Shown one piece after another: positions 26,509 through 39,699 of a stretch of DNA of 64,000 bases. Position 1 is the first letter of the stretch. The number at the start of each line of letters is the position of its first letter. The notes beneath the pieces were generated by a model. That model worked only from the letters and a program-made list of their open reading frames with translations, made no database searches and had not been told where the DNA came from. The translations under genes and the position numbers were made by a program. Where the stretch lies: the NCBI GenBank assembly GCA_012295275.1, contig CM022670.1:23768255-23832254 (forward strand). Direction: 5' to 3'. The DNA comes from Chrysomallon squamiferum (taxonomy: Eukaryota; Mollusca; Gastropoda; Neomphalida; Peltospiridae).

Positions 26509-26574
26509 CACACACACACACACACATCCATCCAAACACACCCACACACACACACACACACATGCACACATATA
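26509..26574. repeat. (CA)n microsatellite
   Basis: Two CA runs split by a short CATCCATCCAAA interruption. Confidence 0.95.
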
Positions 26575-27005
26575 CATCAAGACTGCAGACTCAGAAATGA
26601 CTTTTGAAAATTACGCAGAAACAACTGTTAAAAATCACTGTTTTGGTGACTACATTTTATTGTTTTAGTTACCAAAGGGTGTTTGTTAACTGTTAAATCA
26701 AGGGCTGTGTTGAATGATCCACCACTTTTCTCATGTTAGAAACAATTGCCTGTGATTAACAGGGGATGTGCCACTTCATAACAGCTGAAGTGTTTTTATT
26801 CCTCTAATTGTTCTAAAATTGGTCTTTTATTATTTTGGGTGGGTGGAAACAAGCAATCCTTCAGAAGATTTCTTTGTAAACATGTATGCACAATATAAAC
26901 ACTGCAATTTCAGTCATGTTTATGTCATTATAAGAAGATAAACATAGCATCAGTAAAACATTTGTTTTTTACTATAAATAATGATAATTACTCTTTTAAA
27001 ACATT

Positions 27006-27113
27006 ACTATACAATAAATAATACAAAATAAGTTTATTGTATTACTGAAGTTACTGTTAACTATACAATAAATAATACAAAATAAGTTTATTGTATTACT
27101 GAAGTTACTGTTA
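27006..27113. repeat. Perfect 54-bp tandem duplication
   Basis: 27006-27059 and 27060-27113 are identical by eye. Each unit contains AATACAA and TTGTATT separated by ten bases, so each can form a small hairpin. The identity points to a very recent duplication or an assembly artefact. Confidence 0.85.
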
Positions 27114-27289
27114 CTAATATTCAGTTATTTTCACACTTTTCACACATAAATTGTTGTTGTTGTTATTTATAAATCTATAAATCATTCTTTTTTCTGATAG
27201 TCACAATTATGTCATTATCTATTACAATATTTCACCAATTTTACCAATTTTAACCCATACAATAAATATATCGTTGTTTTTATTATTAT

Positions 27290-27720
27290 TAAAAAAAAAG
27301 GTCTGAACTGTGATTTAGCTAACATTATCATAAAACCAGCATTTTAGCTGTTTCACACAGAAATGTTTTCATAATGAAAGATGTCACCACATTGTTGTTG
27401 ATAAAATCAGAGAATAGAGCTGCTGGAATACATATATACACACCTTCCAATTGCCTCTTTAATGAACTGCCATGTTTGATTTTAAAGATAATCTGGTTTT
27501 CTTCATAAAATCACTTGCAGTCTTCCCTCATGATAAATGTTATTTTTAGTCAACAACAAACTGTTTTTTAAGATAAAGAAAATACGTGAATTTCAGCACA
27601 TCGGCAGTTGTTAGCCGTTTGTTATTCATATCACTGTCAATCTGCTTTGAAATGTACTGAATGATATTCATCTCCCTTTGATGTTCTTCAGTCTGAGGTA
27701 TATTTCTGTCTATGATGCCA
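27290..27720. promoter_or_regulatory. Candidate complex non-coding island
   Basis: A stretch with balanced composition, free of simple repeats except a short ATAC run. No coding signal. Confidence 0.22.
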
Positions 27721-29130
27721 TATGCATATATATTTTTTTTAATAATTTGTAATTAATTTTTTTGGTATATGTATGTGTGTTTGTACGTGAATATGAATTT
27801 GCACATATTTGCGTGTGGGTATAAATGTATGTATTGGTATGTCTGTATAATTATGTGAATGTTTGTATGTGTTTGTCTTTATGTTTGTGTAATGAAAACT
27901 ACTAAAATGTTTTGTTTTAACACAGAATGAATGAATATTTAACAGCACCCCAGCACAAAAAATATATCAGCTACACAGATAATACTTGTATGTGTTGCAT
28001 GTTTTAATCAGTTTTCATTACCTGTAATCTGTGTTGCACATTATTATCTTTTCTCTATTATTTTAGTTCTTAAAACAACTTTTCTTGGCAATAAATTAAA
28101 TACTTATTTATTACAAACAATTTTTAAAACAAGTTTAAGTAAAATATTAATAATTTCCTTTAGAAAAATAAAAATAAAATTATAATTTAAAATTTATTTT
28201 GTCATATTTCCATTTAATTTTCTTTAGAAATAGAAAGAAAACACACTAAAAATTTATGTCAGTACACAGACAGTTGTCAACTTACAATCACATTCCATTC
28301 TTATGAATCGGTCATTCGACAATTTGGATGTTGTATTTATAGAACCCATATTATTGTTCGTAAAGTATATAATCATGTTATCTCAAACCTAAGTCATATA
28401 TATATATACATTCATTTCAGTAATTAGTTTAAATCAAACACAATTTGCACTTCTATATGCTTGATACTTGCTATAAAAAAAAACAAGAAAATATTTATTG
28501 ATCACTAATGCTAGGAAGTCAACCAAAGATGTTGCAGTCTTGGGTAACTGGGGGGGGGGAGTCGTTTTCTCCAACAAAAAATAATCCTTTCAACAAACTC
28601 ACACACAACTTGTGGCACACACGAGATGACACAGCAAAGCAAGTCAAACTGACATGTTTTCAGCATGGGTACAATGGATCTGCTTCCAGTTCACTCGAGA
28701 TGAATTTTATTTATCTTTTTTGTGCATTGCATTTCTCAGTAGCCAGGTTCCTGATTATCGCAAAACAGCATGATAACATTTTACCAGAAAACAGAGATGA
28801 CAGACAGACAGAATGTCTGTGGATTGCTGTAAATACTGTCAATGTTGTAGTCGTAAAGTCAGATAATCATAAGTTGCATAGCTGTAGGTTGATGAGCTAT
28901 GTATTTGTTTTGTATTTACATAACTAACAATATTATTAAACATTTATTATTTCAGTTTTAAAATACAAAAAAAAAAAAAAAAAAAGCAGTTATAATCTTT
29001 TTTATTTTTTGAGTTTCAGTTTGTAATAACTATAAAGTCGAATATCGTGATTTGAATTTTAAAAAATATAAAAGAAGCAATATTTAAAGGATTCAGATAT
29101 TATTAATAACAAGAAGCAAAAAAGCCTAAC
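27721..29130. other. Intergenic; longest open frame judged non-coding
   Basis: GT-rich degenerate repeats at 27,760-27,890 and a ten-base G run at 28550-28559. A 139-codon plus-strand frame (28508-28927) has no domain, no codon bias that I can see and spans the G run, so I do not call it a gene. Confidence 0.5.
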
Positions 29131-29830
29131 ACTTATTATCTAAATGCAAGTGAGCTCCACTCAATGTTTAATCAAATCTCAGTAGTGCCAGGCTTGTTGC
29201 CAAGCTTACAGACTGAAAACATTCTGATGCTTTATGGAGTTTTTCCCAGCTAAGAATTGGACATTACAATAACATTTCCTCACTTTCCTGCTGTTTTATT
29301 GGAGACTGAGGTTCACTTGGATCAGTGCTATTGGTAATCTAAGCATTTCGATGTAACTCTTTTCAATGGTCAATGTTTTTGTCTCTGTCACAGTATCCAT
29401 CAATCTTACAAGGTTTTCTTTTCTTGACAGTCTATTTCCTAATTAGTGTCATTTTTTCTTCATAGAGAGAAATCAATACATATTTCTTATCGTGTGAATA
29501 ATTCACTCTAGCGTATACACACACCGCGTGCTGCAGATTCCTAAAAACTTGCAACAGTCTCATCGATACAGAAAATCTCTTTCTCTCATCATAAACAGAT
29601 CTCCTGCACTTCACTGCAGCTTGGTGCTACCCTCTTTATTGCTTTTCTTGTCCTGGGAATGTTAACTGTTTGTGTGATCAGATCAATGATCAAGCCATGT
29701 TGTCAAAATGGGCAGGGTGATGAGTTGAAAACACAACTGGTTCCCACTCCACGACAGCATTTGCCTTTTCATTGGTGCATGAAATGTGTGGGATTTGTAA
29801 CATTTATGATTGGACAGGGACAACCTGTAG
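29131..29830. promoter_or_regulatory. Candidate complex non-coding island
   Basis: About 700 bases with few simple repeats and lower AT content than the flanks. No supported reading frame. Confidence 0.25.
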
Positions 29831-32479
29831 TTATCTAGTTATATGTAGGTATAGCTCTAGTACTTGCTATTTCTGTACACAGATGTCCTTGGATATAATA
29901 CAGTCAATTCAGGTAGGATCATACAATAATGACATAGGTTTTTCTTATTTTGTAAAGTTGATTTACTTACTTTGTTTTGTGTCATGATGTATCATTTTAA
30001 AGTGCCTTTCACATATCTTTGTTATTTATGATATACAGATCTTTAAAACTGTAAAAGAACATACTTAATGTTTTGACATAGTCATTCATATTTAAAGGAT
30101 CATAGTAATATACCTGTTTAAATAAAACCACACACAACGTCAAGCAATAACTAACACAAGAGAGTAATGTTTATATATAGCTTGTAGTACCTGTATGTAT
30201 TTATTGATGTGTGCTGTAATGATGGATATATAAAATTATGATACTGAAAGCTTTGTTTTGTACACGTTTTTAATAAAAAAAAATTTTTTTCTGTTTATGA
30301 TCTGTAAAGTTAATATTATTTATATTACTTCCTTTAATTGCAAACTTTAATATTTCTTTTAAATGTAAACTACAATTTTAATTGTAGATTATATTTATTT
30401 TAATTGTTGATACAATAAACCTCATGTTTATATTGGTCTCATCAATATTTGGTAATCACCCATCTCAGTTTGAATGAAAAGACTTTTTTTTCTGTAACAT
30501 TCCAATAACATCTTCAGTAATGTTTCAAAAGTTCTTTTCTGTTGATAATAAAGCAGAAAACTTTCAGACTTTCCTAATGTTAAAATTAAAAATAAGTGTT
30601 TTATAACGCACTTTTTCTTTTCTTTACTATAATGTGTACAATTTTTAGTTTTCAAGGTACATTAAATTTATAGAAGAATTTTATAGAGTAGCATCATTAG
30701 TACTTCATCCTTTTGCCACCAAGCAGATATTACATTTTGAACAAAAATGCTATTCATAGGTAGACCCAGCATAATGCATGTTTTCATACAAGTGAATATC
30801 AAAAGCAGGGGACATTGGATACTATGATGTCTAGATAAAATCATTTTGTTTTTTCTGAAGTTGTGCTATGACATTCATATGTTAATTATCTGGATTATTT
30901 TTAAAGTCAGTTATTAAAGCTGATCACACCCAGTTTACTTGAGTGAATAACTAATTACATAAATTCCATGATTTTGAAATAATTAAATGTCAGGGAAAAT
31001 GTTAAACAATATTTTCATATTCATTATATGTGTCAGTGTTTGCACATTGTAAATAAATAAGATTTTTTATCTGTTCAGTTAGCATTATAGTAACAAAAAA
31101 ACAAAAAAAATTGTATTTTTCTATTTAATTTTGAGCTGTCTAGGGTGAAAATTCTTTATAAATAAGAAATGTTTTATCATTGAAATTATTTCATATTTAA
31201 CTAATGCAGTACATTGGGCAACATTTTTTGTTTTCAGAATTTTTAATATTAGAAATGTTTTTGGAAAAAACAAAAAACAAAAGAGAAATCAAATATATTA
31301 ATTTAATTGTATTCACTGAGGTTAGAGCATGTAAATTGTATTCATTTTTAAAATGGAATGGTTTTTATGTGAAAACCTTTCAGCAGCAAACCTTTGACTT
31401 TATCAAACTAATCAAACATGAAAAAATATGCTTGTTGAGGGTGCTGCTAACAAAACATGTTGAAATATCACCATCATATAAGTCATCATAACAGTGTGAT
31501 GACTGTTAATTCAAATTATTTTTCAACATTAATCTTAAAAGATAAGAAAAAAATGTAAACATTTTCCTTTGTTCCTTAATTTGATTTGCCAGAAATAAAT
31601 ATCTGTATTCTCTTGTTGATTGAATAATCCTCAAGGCAGATGATGAGTTTATCCACACAATGTAAAAATGGCTTCAAGTGAGAGAAAAAAAACCCAGCAT
31701 TATCAAAGATGAAGTAGAGTAGTGATCAACAACAACAGGATTATCAGCAGACTTAAGCTGACATAATCAGGTTTTTACATGCTTGTAGCATTCTCAGTGC
31801 TAATTGTATCTGCACTTTGGTTTAAACAACGCCAGACTTGTCACTGGATCTGAGACTGAAATGTGAAATATGCTGAAATTCTGGGTGAGCCTGACTTGTT
31901 CTGACTGACATGTTAATCAGTGTAGATTTTAGCTTTCTTTTCTCCTTTTCTCTCTCTGTCTCTACATGGGAAGACATTAGAGATTCTAGGGAAATGGGTT
32001 TAATATAATTTTCTTTTTTTTAAAGCACCATCATTTATATATATATATATATAATGTATGTGTAATGATGGTGTTTTAAAAAATAATATAATCATCATCA
32101 TCATCAAAGTTAAGCACCACCTTTCAAATTCAAATAACAATTGATGCAATGTTTCATTATGGATAAAACATTTTCTCTGTGAAATGTATTTGTTCAGCTC
32201 ATGAAATGCTAATGTTGCATGTGTCAACCAACATTATCACAAAAAATAAGTTTGTTGCCAGAGTTCTTTCTTACAGAGACTGGCTTGGTAGCAATTGTAT
32301 GGCTGTGGCTAGATGCAGAATGACAGAGAAATCAGAAATCACAAATTTCACAATATCAACCACAATATCAATCAATGTTAGCAGGTCAGGTTAAGGACTG
32401 GCCTAGATGAGGCCAACCTAAGAAAACAGGAAATAGAGCAAATCATATGTTAGTTCAGTTTGTAAGAAAAAAAGTCGTT
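29831..32479. other. AT-rich intergenic sequence
   Basis: No gene. A more complex patch lies at 31,620-31,990; an AT run at 32,037-32,054 follows. Confidence 0.5.
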
Positions 32480-33000
32480 TATCCAATTAAATCATCCTCC
32501 AGTAAGTATGGAGGCCATTTTATCAGATATCCACCAGAAAAAAGCTCCATGCTGTTGGAATGAGGTCACAGTGACCTATCAGCAGACCTCTGTTGACTCC
32601 AAGACACAGAACCATCTTCTGCGTCGTAATGACAGCAACATAGAACATTTGTATTCACTGGTTGGGAAAGAAGTATAACTGATGGCAGAGGATATGGACC
32701 TAGAGTAACTGCATTTGATCAGCAGAACATCCAGGAAACAGATCCATCATGGTGGTGCTGTTCCTACAATTGTAAGCTGGACCTAGTAGAGTTGCATGGA
32801 AATCTTTATGGGCAGATTTATAAAACATACATCAAAATTATTCCACATTTTATTAACCATTCACTTTTTCGTGCCTCCCTTATTCATGGAAGATAATGCC
32901 AGACCACACAGAACCTGAACTGTGCTCCAACATTTTCAGAGGAATTCAACTGAGCAGAAGCTTTGGCCAGCAAGGAGTCCAGATCTTAACCCTATCAAAC
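32480..33000 (+). pseudogene. Tc1-like transposase fossil
   Basis: Several transposase blocks follow in order. LVELHGNLYGQIY (about 32783-32821) matches the LVxIxGNLT region. EDNARPHRT (from 32889) matches QDNARPHTA with the second catalytic aspartate. WPARSPDLNPI (ending about 32996) is the hallmark of Tc1 elements. Frameshifts and stops interrupt it. The trailing part after 33000 is replaced by AT-rich sequence. Confidence 0.75.
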
Positions 33001-33404
33001 ATTATTTTATTTATTTATTTTAATTTTTTTATGGATTGAATTAAGCTTTGTCCTTTAAAAGGATTATCATTTAAATATAACAACTTATATGAAGTTGGCA
33101 ATATGATATTTTTACTTTCATTTTATTTACATATTAAAGAGTAATAGCTTGTAATAAAATATTGAGCTTTTTTTTATTGTCATTTCATCTTAAATTAGTT
33201 TACAGTTTCTGTGTAGAATATTTTTTAAATACATTATTTTTAAAAAAAATTAAATAATTCTGATTGGATTTTAACCACATTTAATCGATGTTTAGTCCAT
33301 GTAAAAATTATACTGAAATCATCATCTTTTAAATTGAACATATATCTTAGCATAAACTTTGAAACTGAAAATTTTATATACATTTAATTTTATTTATTTT
33401 ATAT

Positions 33405-33439
<35 letters not shown>

Positions 33440-35130
33440 TTAAAATATTTAATTTATTATTATTTTAAATTTTATTACAATATTTTGTTTATTATTTTAT
33501 TACATATTCAAACATGGATACAATTTAATGATTTATTCAGTTTATTAATTATTATTCAGTTTTAATATATCACTCATTTATCATTTTACAATAAATCACC
33601 TTTTAAAACTACCAGAACACGCAACAGACATGCTACCTCCACATACATTAATAAAATAATTTGTTCTGTGCTTTGTCAGAATGATTTCAAAAGTAATTTG
33701 GGGGTATTTCTGGAGGGATATTTAGTCTCACGAGCTGGCAGCATTTCAGATGTTGAAATGAAGAGATGTGCCACAGGATTAAGTGTGACAGGCCAGAAGA
33801 AACCTGACTGGGTTGTTTGTGGAGACTGGAAAGATGTCAGGGAGTTAATAATACCTCACAGTCTGGTGTTGTACATGATTACCACAGAAAAAGTGATGCA
33901 GACTGTGTCATGAAGTCTATTTCTGTAGAGAGAAGGGGAAAAAATCTTATTTATAGATATCAGATAATTAAACGAATGTAAGGTCTGGTGTTTTCTTAGC
34001 ATTTTTTTAATTGTGCTGAAAATAGGTCTTCAAAACTGAAGAAGATTTTTTTTATTTTTTTATTTTTTTATTTTTTTTATTGTTTGGGTGTTCGAGTTTA
34101 AAATCTTTAGTTCTTAATTTGTTTCGTACTTATTTCATTTATTACTGTTTTTTTAAATATGAATAAAACACGAATTGTGGCATAAACAGTTTTTAATTAT
34201 TTGTTTTGTAAAATCAGTTGATGAAGTAAATGTGCGTCAGTGGGAAAATAAAAGGGTACACCCACACTTATTTGTGGTAAGAATCTGAGCATTACAATGC
34301 TTCAAATTGTAATTAATTTTGATGAAATTTGTGGTCTTTAGCTTCTAATAATACATTTATTAATGTTACGTGTGTTTTGGGTGTGGAAAAAGCACAGATA
34401 ATGGAAATGAATTTTGTCATGCACACATCTTCTCCAAAATGAAAGAGCAATGGATTTTTCCTTTCACTGCTTGTTTAGCCTGCTTTAATTTTCTTTTTCT
34501 TTTTCTCTTTTTTTTTTTAATCTCAGTTTTCATTTTAGTGAATTGATTAGATTATTCTGCTGTTTTAACATTTAGCCAGAAGCCAACAATCTAATACTTT
34601 CATCACTTGGCTGACGAGAAAGTTTAGCCAAAAAACGTAAAGTGTATAAATCTTAATTACTAACAATATCAGTTATACAGAACCATGTTAAAAATAGAAG
34701 AAAACCATTTTGTATTTTGCTTTTGATTAAACAATATAATGATGTTGTTTTTTTTCCCTTAGTTTACATAGTTTAGTTGTATATTGAAGTTAAAGTAAAC
34801 AGATTTACCTTTTTCCTTTCAAACTCAGCATAGTTGATTAGGCTGGGTTAAATTGTCATTGTCATGGTTTTGAAAACACTGGATGATAAAATGAAGGTGT
34901 GTTCCTATAAATCAAATGTGTTGTGTGCTTAGATAATTATGTTGACCACTGGGATTCGTTTGTTAATGTCGTTTCATTCTGTTTTTGTTGACTTAATCAT
35001 TTTCAGTTTCCAAACTATGTTAACAAATTATGATTTGATAGTGTCTCAGTAGTCAGATTGATTTTGTTGTATAGTGCAGAGTTATTAAACAGCATTTTTT
35101 GTATAATTCAGTACTAGGAATAATGAAATA

Positions 35131-35168
<38 letters not shown>

Positions 35169-36000
35169 GTTATTATAAATTAAATACAATTAATTATGTG
35201 GAAATAATGTTTTGATAAATTTAGGATGAAACAAAATATATAAATTAATTTGTAAATGAAAATATTTAAAAAAAACAAATAATAATAATAATAATAATAA
35301 AAAGCATAAAAGAAACATATATATAAAATAAAAATAAATAAATAAAAAATTCAAAATGTAAATAAATATTTAAATAAACATGAAGGAGATAAAGATGAAA
35401 CCTTTGCAAAACAGACTCCTCTTACAAGAAGATAGATAAGTTAAAAATCTTTTTTCATAAATAACTAAATGATATCAGATGAAACATGTCAGAAATATTT
35501 GTGGGATTTGTGAAAATATTAAGAATTACATTTTGAAAAATGAGACTCTAACCAGATAAAATTAGGAGTTAAAATTGATTTAGTTTTATGATTTTTTTGT
35601 TTTTTGATTTTTTTATTATTGATATATTGCAAATGTAAATAATTGTTTGTCAGATATATAAAATATTCTGTCAGATACTGCTGACAAATATTAAAATAGT
35701 TTTCTCTTTAGAAGATAATATTTTGTTTAGCCATTTCACAAGAGAAAAATCTTGAGAAAGACTTGATACATTTTCAAACATTTTTGAAAACCTATTTAAA
35801 ACATTTTTATTTTACCATTTAGTTTTTCAAAATTATTTTAAAAGCTGTATTTCTACTTTTGTTATTTTTTTTTTTTTTAAATGTCTGTATTATTTGCTTT
35901 AACAGGGCATTTATGGTTTTAAGCATATAACTTAAAGAAAAATCTGTAGAATAAAATTTGTGTTGTTCATGTAGGTCAGTGGTGAAAGCTGCTTGATGGT
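33001..36000. other. Upstream of the SLC44A1-like coding region, no exon recognised
   Basis: TTTA run at 33403-33441, TA and AAT microsatellites near 35.1-35.3 kb. An 81-codon frame at 33668-33913 lies in a more complex patch but shows no known motif. A 5' non-coding exon and promoter of the gene may lie here, but I cannot place them. Confidence 0.5.
35134..35162. repeat. (TA)n microsatellite
   Basis: About 14 TA units; an AAT run follows at 35277-35301. Confidence 0.95.
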
Positions 36001-36092
36001 CTCACTATATTCAGCATACTAATTAGTATATTAGGTAAGCAAGTAACTAATAATTGCTTTTATGTGTTAATTACTATGTTGAATATAGTGAG
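36001..36092. repeat. 92-nt near-palindrome (hairpin) upstream of coding exon 1
   Basis: Left arm 36001-36026 and right arm 36067-36092 are complementary at about 23 of 26 positions. Inside the loop, AAGCAA (36037-36042) can pair with TTGCTT (36054-36059), so the whole segment can fold as one extended stem. It lies 88 bases before the acceptor of the first coding exon, so it is probably intronic. It could be a precursor-microRNA-like hairpin, a tiny palindromic element or a splicing structure. Confidence 0.6.
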
Positions 36093-36179
36093 GCTCTGTG
36101 TGTGTGTATATAAGTTTTGTAATATATGTCATGCATTATTTATAATTTATATTTATTGTTTTTTCATTTCTCTTTGCAG

Positions 36180-36250
36180 GGCCTGGTCCTTCCTAGCATA
36201 GTGTAGACAACAATAGCATCACAATGTGTGGAAGCTGTTGTGATGATAAG
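36180..36250 (+). CDS. SLC44A1: SLC44A1-like coding exon 1 with 5' UTR
   Basis: The exon opens after a pyrimidine-rich acceptor ending TTTGCAG and closes at AAG|GTAAGG. It carries 44 nt of 5' UTR and codons 1-9 (MCGSCCDDK), ending in phase 0. The in-frame TAG at 36194-36196 rules out a longer N-terminus from this exon. The Cys-rich start resembles the Gly-Cys-Cys-Ser start of vertebrate CTL1, and a lipidation role is only a guess. Because the exon starts at an acceptor, an upstream non-coding exon must exist. Confidence 0.85.
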
Positions 36251-39200
36251 GTAAGGGTGTTTTTAAAATAATATATCTGAAATCAGAAAACATGAATAGC
36301 TTTACAACTTGTCAAAAATGTGGCAGCATAAAATGTTTGTGAGTTAAGCATATCAAACGGCGAGGGAAAATGTAAATGTTAAATACTGAAGCGATTTTTA
36401 TATTGTGCAAGATGTATTCTTTCCAGCTGTAAAAATAATTTTAAAATAAACAGGAAATTCTTCACAGATGTCTGATAATAGCTGCATTTTGGTGTGCACA
36501 TATGCATAAAATGGCTTAATTAATTAAAACTTGTATTCAAATGTAATAATAATAATAATAATAATAACAACAACAACAACAAGATTGATTTTAATCAAAC
36601 ATTCTGTATATTGTTTTGTATTGCCTCACTAAATCTGCTAAGTTTATTTGCCAAAGTTTTCTTAGTTATGGAATTCAAAACTGTAACTCTGATACCTCCC
36701 CATCTCTTCTTTCTTTCTCACAGCTGCCTCCTTGATTTCCTTTGGGAATATTTAAAACAATTTGTATTAAGTTAGAGTCAAGATTCAGGTCAAATACACT
36801 GTTGCTGTTCAATAAATAACAGATATGATGTTAACATTTTAAAATCATTCTCAGATCTCCAGCTCCGGTTTGATTAGTGTTAAGATAAATACGTTTTGAG
36901 ATCGTATCTCTGTAAATCATCTACTTTGTGAGCTGATTGGGATGGTTTAAAATCACTCAGTATTCTTCTCTTTAATTCTCAGACTAACACTTGGATGAGA
37001 TGACAGTTCAGATTGCTGGATTATGTTCAGATTTTAAGAGATGCTCGAATACAACACACTGACACTGTCAAAGGCTTGTAGATTATGAGCCCAAAACAAA
37101 GATGTTTCACCATGCAGTAGATAAACTGATATTTCAGTGGTTGATTATAAACTGAAAACAAGACTATCCAAGTAACAGTGCTCCCTTCTTAATGTTGATC
37201 TTTTATCACATTTTTGATTAACTTAACTTGAAATTTTAATACAGATAAGAATTATAACATTAACATTACCAAAAAAAAAAATTCAGAATTAATCTGTCAC
37301 AAATTGTTAGTTTAATAAAAAACTGAAATTTAGTAGGAATAAATAAATTTAATTTTTCTTTGTAAATATATGATAATTTTTTTTAAATAAACCAGAAAAT
37401 ATTACAAGAAAAAAAAAAAAAATAAAAAGATAAAAAAAATAATAATAATAAAAGATGTTTATGGGAAATAATCACGATACAGGTATTTTATCTGTTTTCA
37501 TATTCATATCTGCTCTAGCCAGACGCTTTGTCACTGAAACAGTATATCTTGAGAAGTTCATGACTGGTAACCAGTGTTTGTATTTTTTTTGTTATATAAA
37601 CTAGACTGAATCACTGAAAGAGTTAGCTACATCAGCTGTGACAGAGGAACCACAGAGTGAGAGAGAATACACACAGTGAACAATCTGTTAGAAGTGCAGC
37701 ACTTCAGTTTCATTTAGCACTTGTACGCATTTCAGTAGTTTCTGCTTTTTGAAGGATTCCCACACCCAAAACTGACCTGACATCAATAAATATATTATTA
37801 GAAGAAGCTAAACACCAAAAATGTCATCTAAATTAATTAAGATTTGAAGTATTACAACAATTTACAAAAATCAGTAAAATGACCACTACAGTGAAATAGA
37901 ACAAACTGCAGAGGTAATAATAAGAAAAATAAATGAAAAAGTGTTGGACTGAATGAATTTGTTTTTAATTTATTATTGTTGTTAATATCATTATCATTGT
38001 TATTATTACCATTATTGTTTCGTAAATTACTGTTTTATGATGTCATTGTAAATTTTTACTGGTAAATATAACAAATACTAAAATAATAATGAATTTAAAT
38101 ATTTTATCTGATCTGCAAATGCCTGCACCTCATAAAGAATGAAAATGTATATAAGTTTATGAACACTGAATTAACATAAACTAAATCATAATTCGTATAC
38201 CTCCAATGAATAATGGTAACAATCTATATGTACTTTGAGTACATGCATTTTGTTCCCATCCCCGATCTTTACTTTACCTATATCTTTAATACATCTGCAG
38301 GTACTGTTTCCATAGTAACTATTTTCATTTATGCATCTTAGAGAAGAAATTTGTAAAAAAAAAAAAAAAAAAAAAAAAGATAATAATAGACTCACTGAGA
38401 CATTATGTGGTCATATTAAATGATTTCAGATAGTGAAAAGAAATTTTTTGCTCATTATCACATGCCAAGGCATTTGTTATCAAATTAATTTACCAACGAA
38501 TGTGTTTTCTGCAGCAGATTTCTTCTTCCAAGATCAATCATTTTTCCTAATTTTCATTTCTGTGAGTCTGGCCAGTAGCAGTAAAAATGGGGTAAGCACT
38601 GTATTATGATGACATCCATAACATTGTTTGCGAATCTGTAAACCAGTTTTCTCAAACAACCCTGGGATAGCATAATGCAATTTGGGAAATAATTCACACC
38701 CTAAATCCCATCTATTTTATGTGTTACCAGTTTTGTGGTCACATTTTTTTGTTTTTTTTTTTGTAACTTTGCAACCAGCTATAATACAATTGCGTTATTA
38801 TTATTATTTTTTTAATGCATGTTCCAGAAGAATTGACTGTAAGTTGTGAAAAAATGGCAAATAATCATTACTGTAGATTGTGTATGAAACTGTCATCATC
38901 AGCAGGCCTAATACATGCAAACTGATTTCTTGCAAAATGTTCTGAAAATGGAGGAATATACAAAAAAAAACAAAAAAACCTACAGTTTTATGCCCTTTAT
39001 AATTTGTGAGAAATGACTAAATCTTCAGGTTTTTTTAATCAGAAGAATAGACATTGGAATAAAATACACATGTATGTCTGAAATACAGATCTTGATCTGT
39101 GCAATTGAGGTAATAAATAGATTTTAACAGAAATTTGTTTCTAAAATTGGGTCTCTTAAATACCCACAAATATGGAAGATCAATCCAAGACTCCAGAAAA

Positions 39201-39665
39201 TAGGAATAATAAGTCATGGAGCAAACAAGCAGCAGCTATGAAATGCAACATAATTGATCATACATGCAACAGAGAGGAAGTAAATAAGTATTATTATATC
39301 ATTCATTATTTTATGTTTTCTGTCTTTAGTATGTGTACTGACATTTAAAAATGTCAGCCATATTTATTGCTGTTAGTACTAACATTTTAATAAAGAGTAA
39401 AAATAATTTACTGATGTAGAAAGTTCTAAAATTCAAATTCTATATTTATTTTTCCTGCAGGGAAATAAAATTAATGAATGTTACATTAAGGCTGTGTATG
39501 TAAGAAATACAGTTGTTTATTGCTCTGTTTCATCTATGGCACATGTATTTTATGTTAATGTAATCAGTTTTAAAATATATCTGTCTGTAACTTTGATTCC
39601 TTAAGTTTTTCTTAACTTACACAATCCTTATCATGTTTTTTTTTTTTTTTTAAATTTATTTATTA

Positions 39666-39699
<34 letters not shown>

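Larger units (their letters stand above)
23261..27280. other. AT- and T-rich intergenic sequence
   Basis: Very low complexity from 24,500 to 26,200. Contains copy 2 of the dispersed repeat, the 54-bp duplication and a CA microsatellite. No gene. Confidence 0.5.

Noticed and set aside
28508-28927. 139-codon open frame, the longest uninterrupted one outside the recognised gene
   Set aside because: No recognisable domain, signal or splice context; it includes a G10 run and simple tracts, and chance frames of this size are expected in 64 kb.
33668-33913. 81-codon open frame in a more complex patch
   Set aside because: No motif recognised and no flanking splice-site pair consistent with its frame; kept only as part of the intergenic description.
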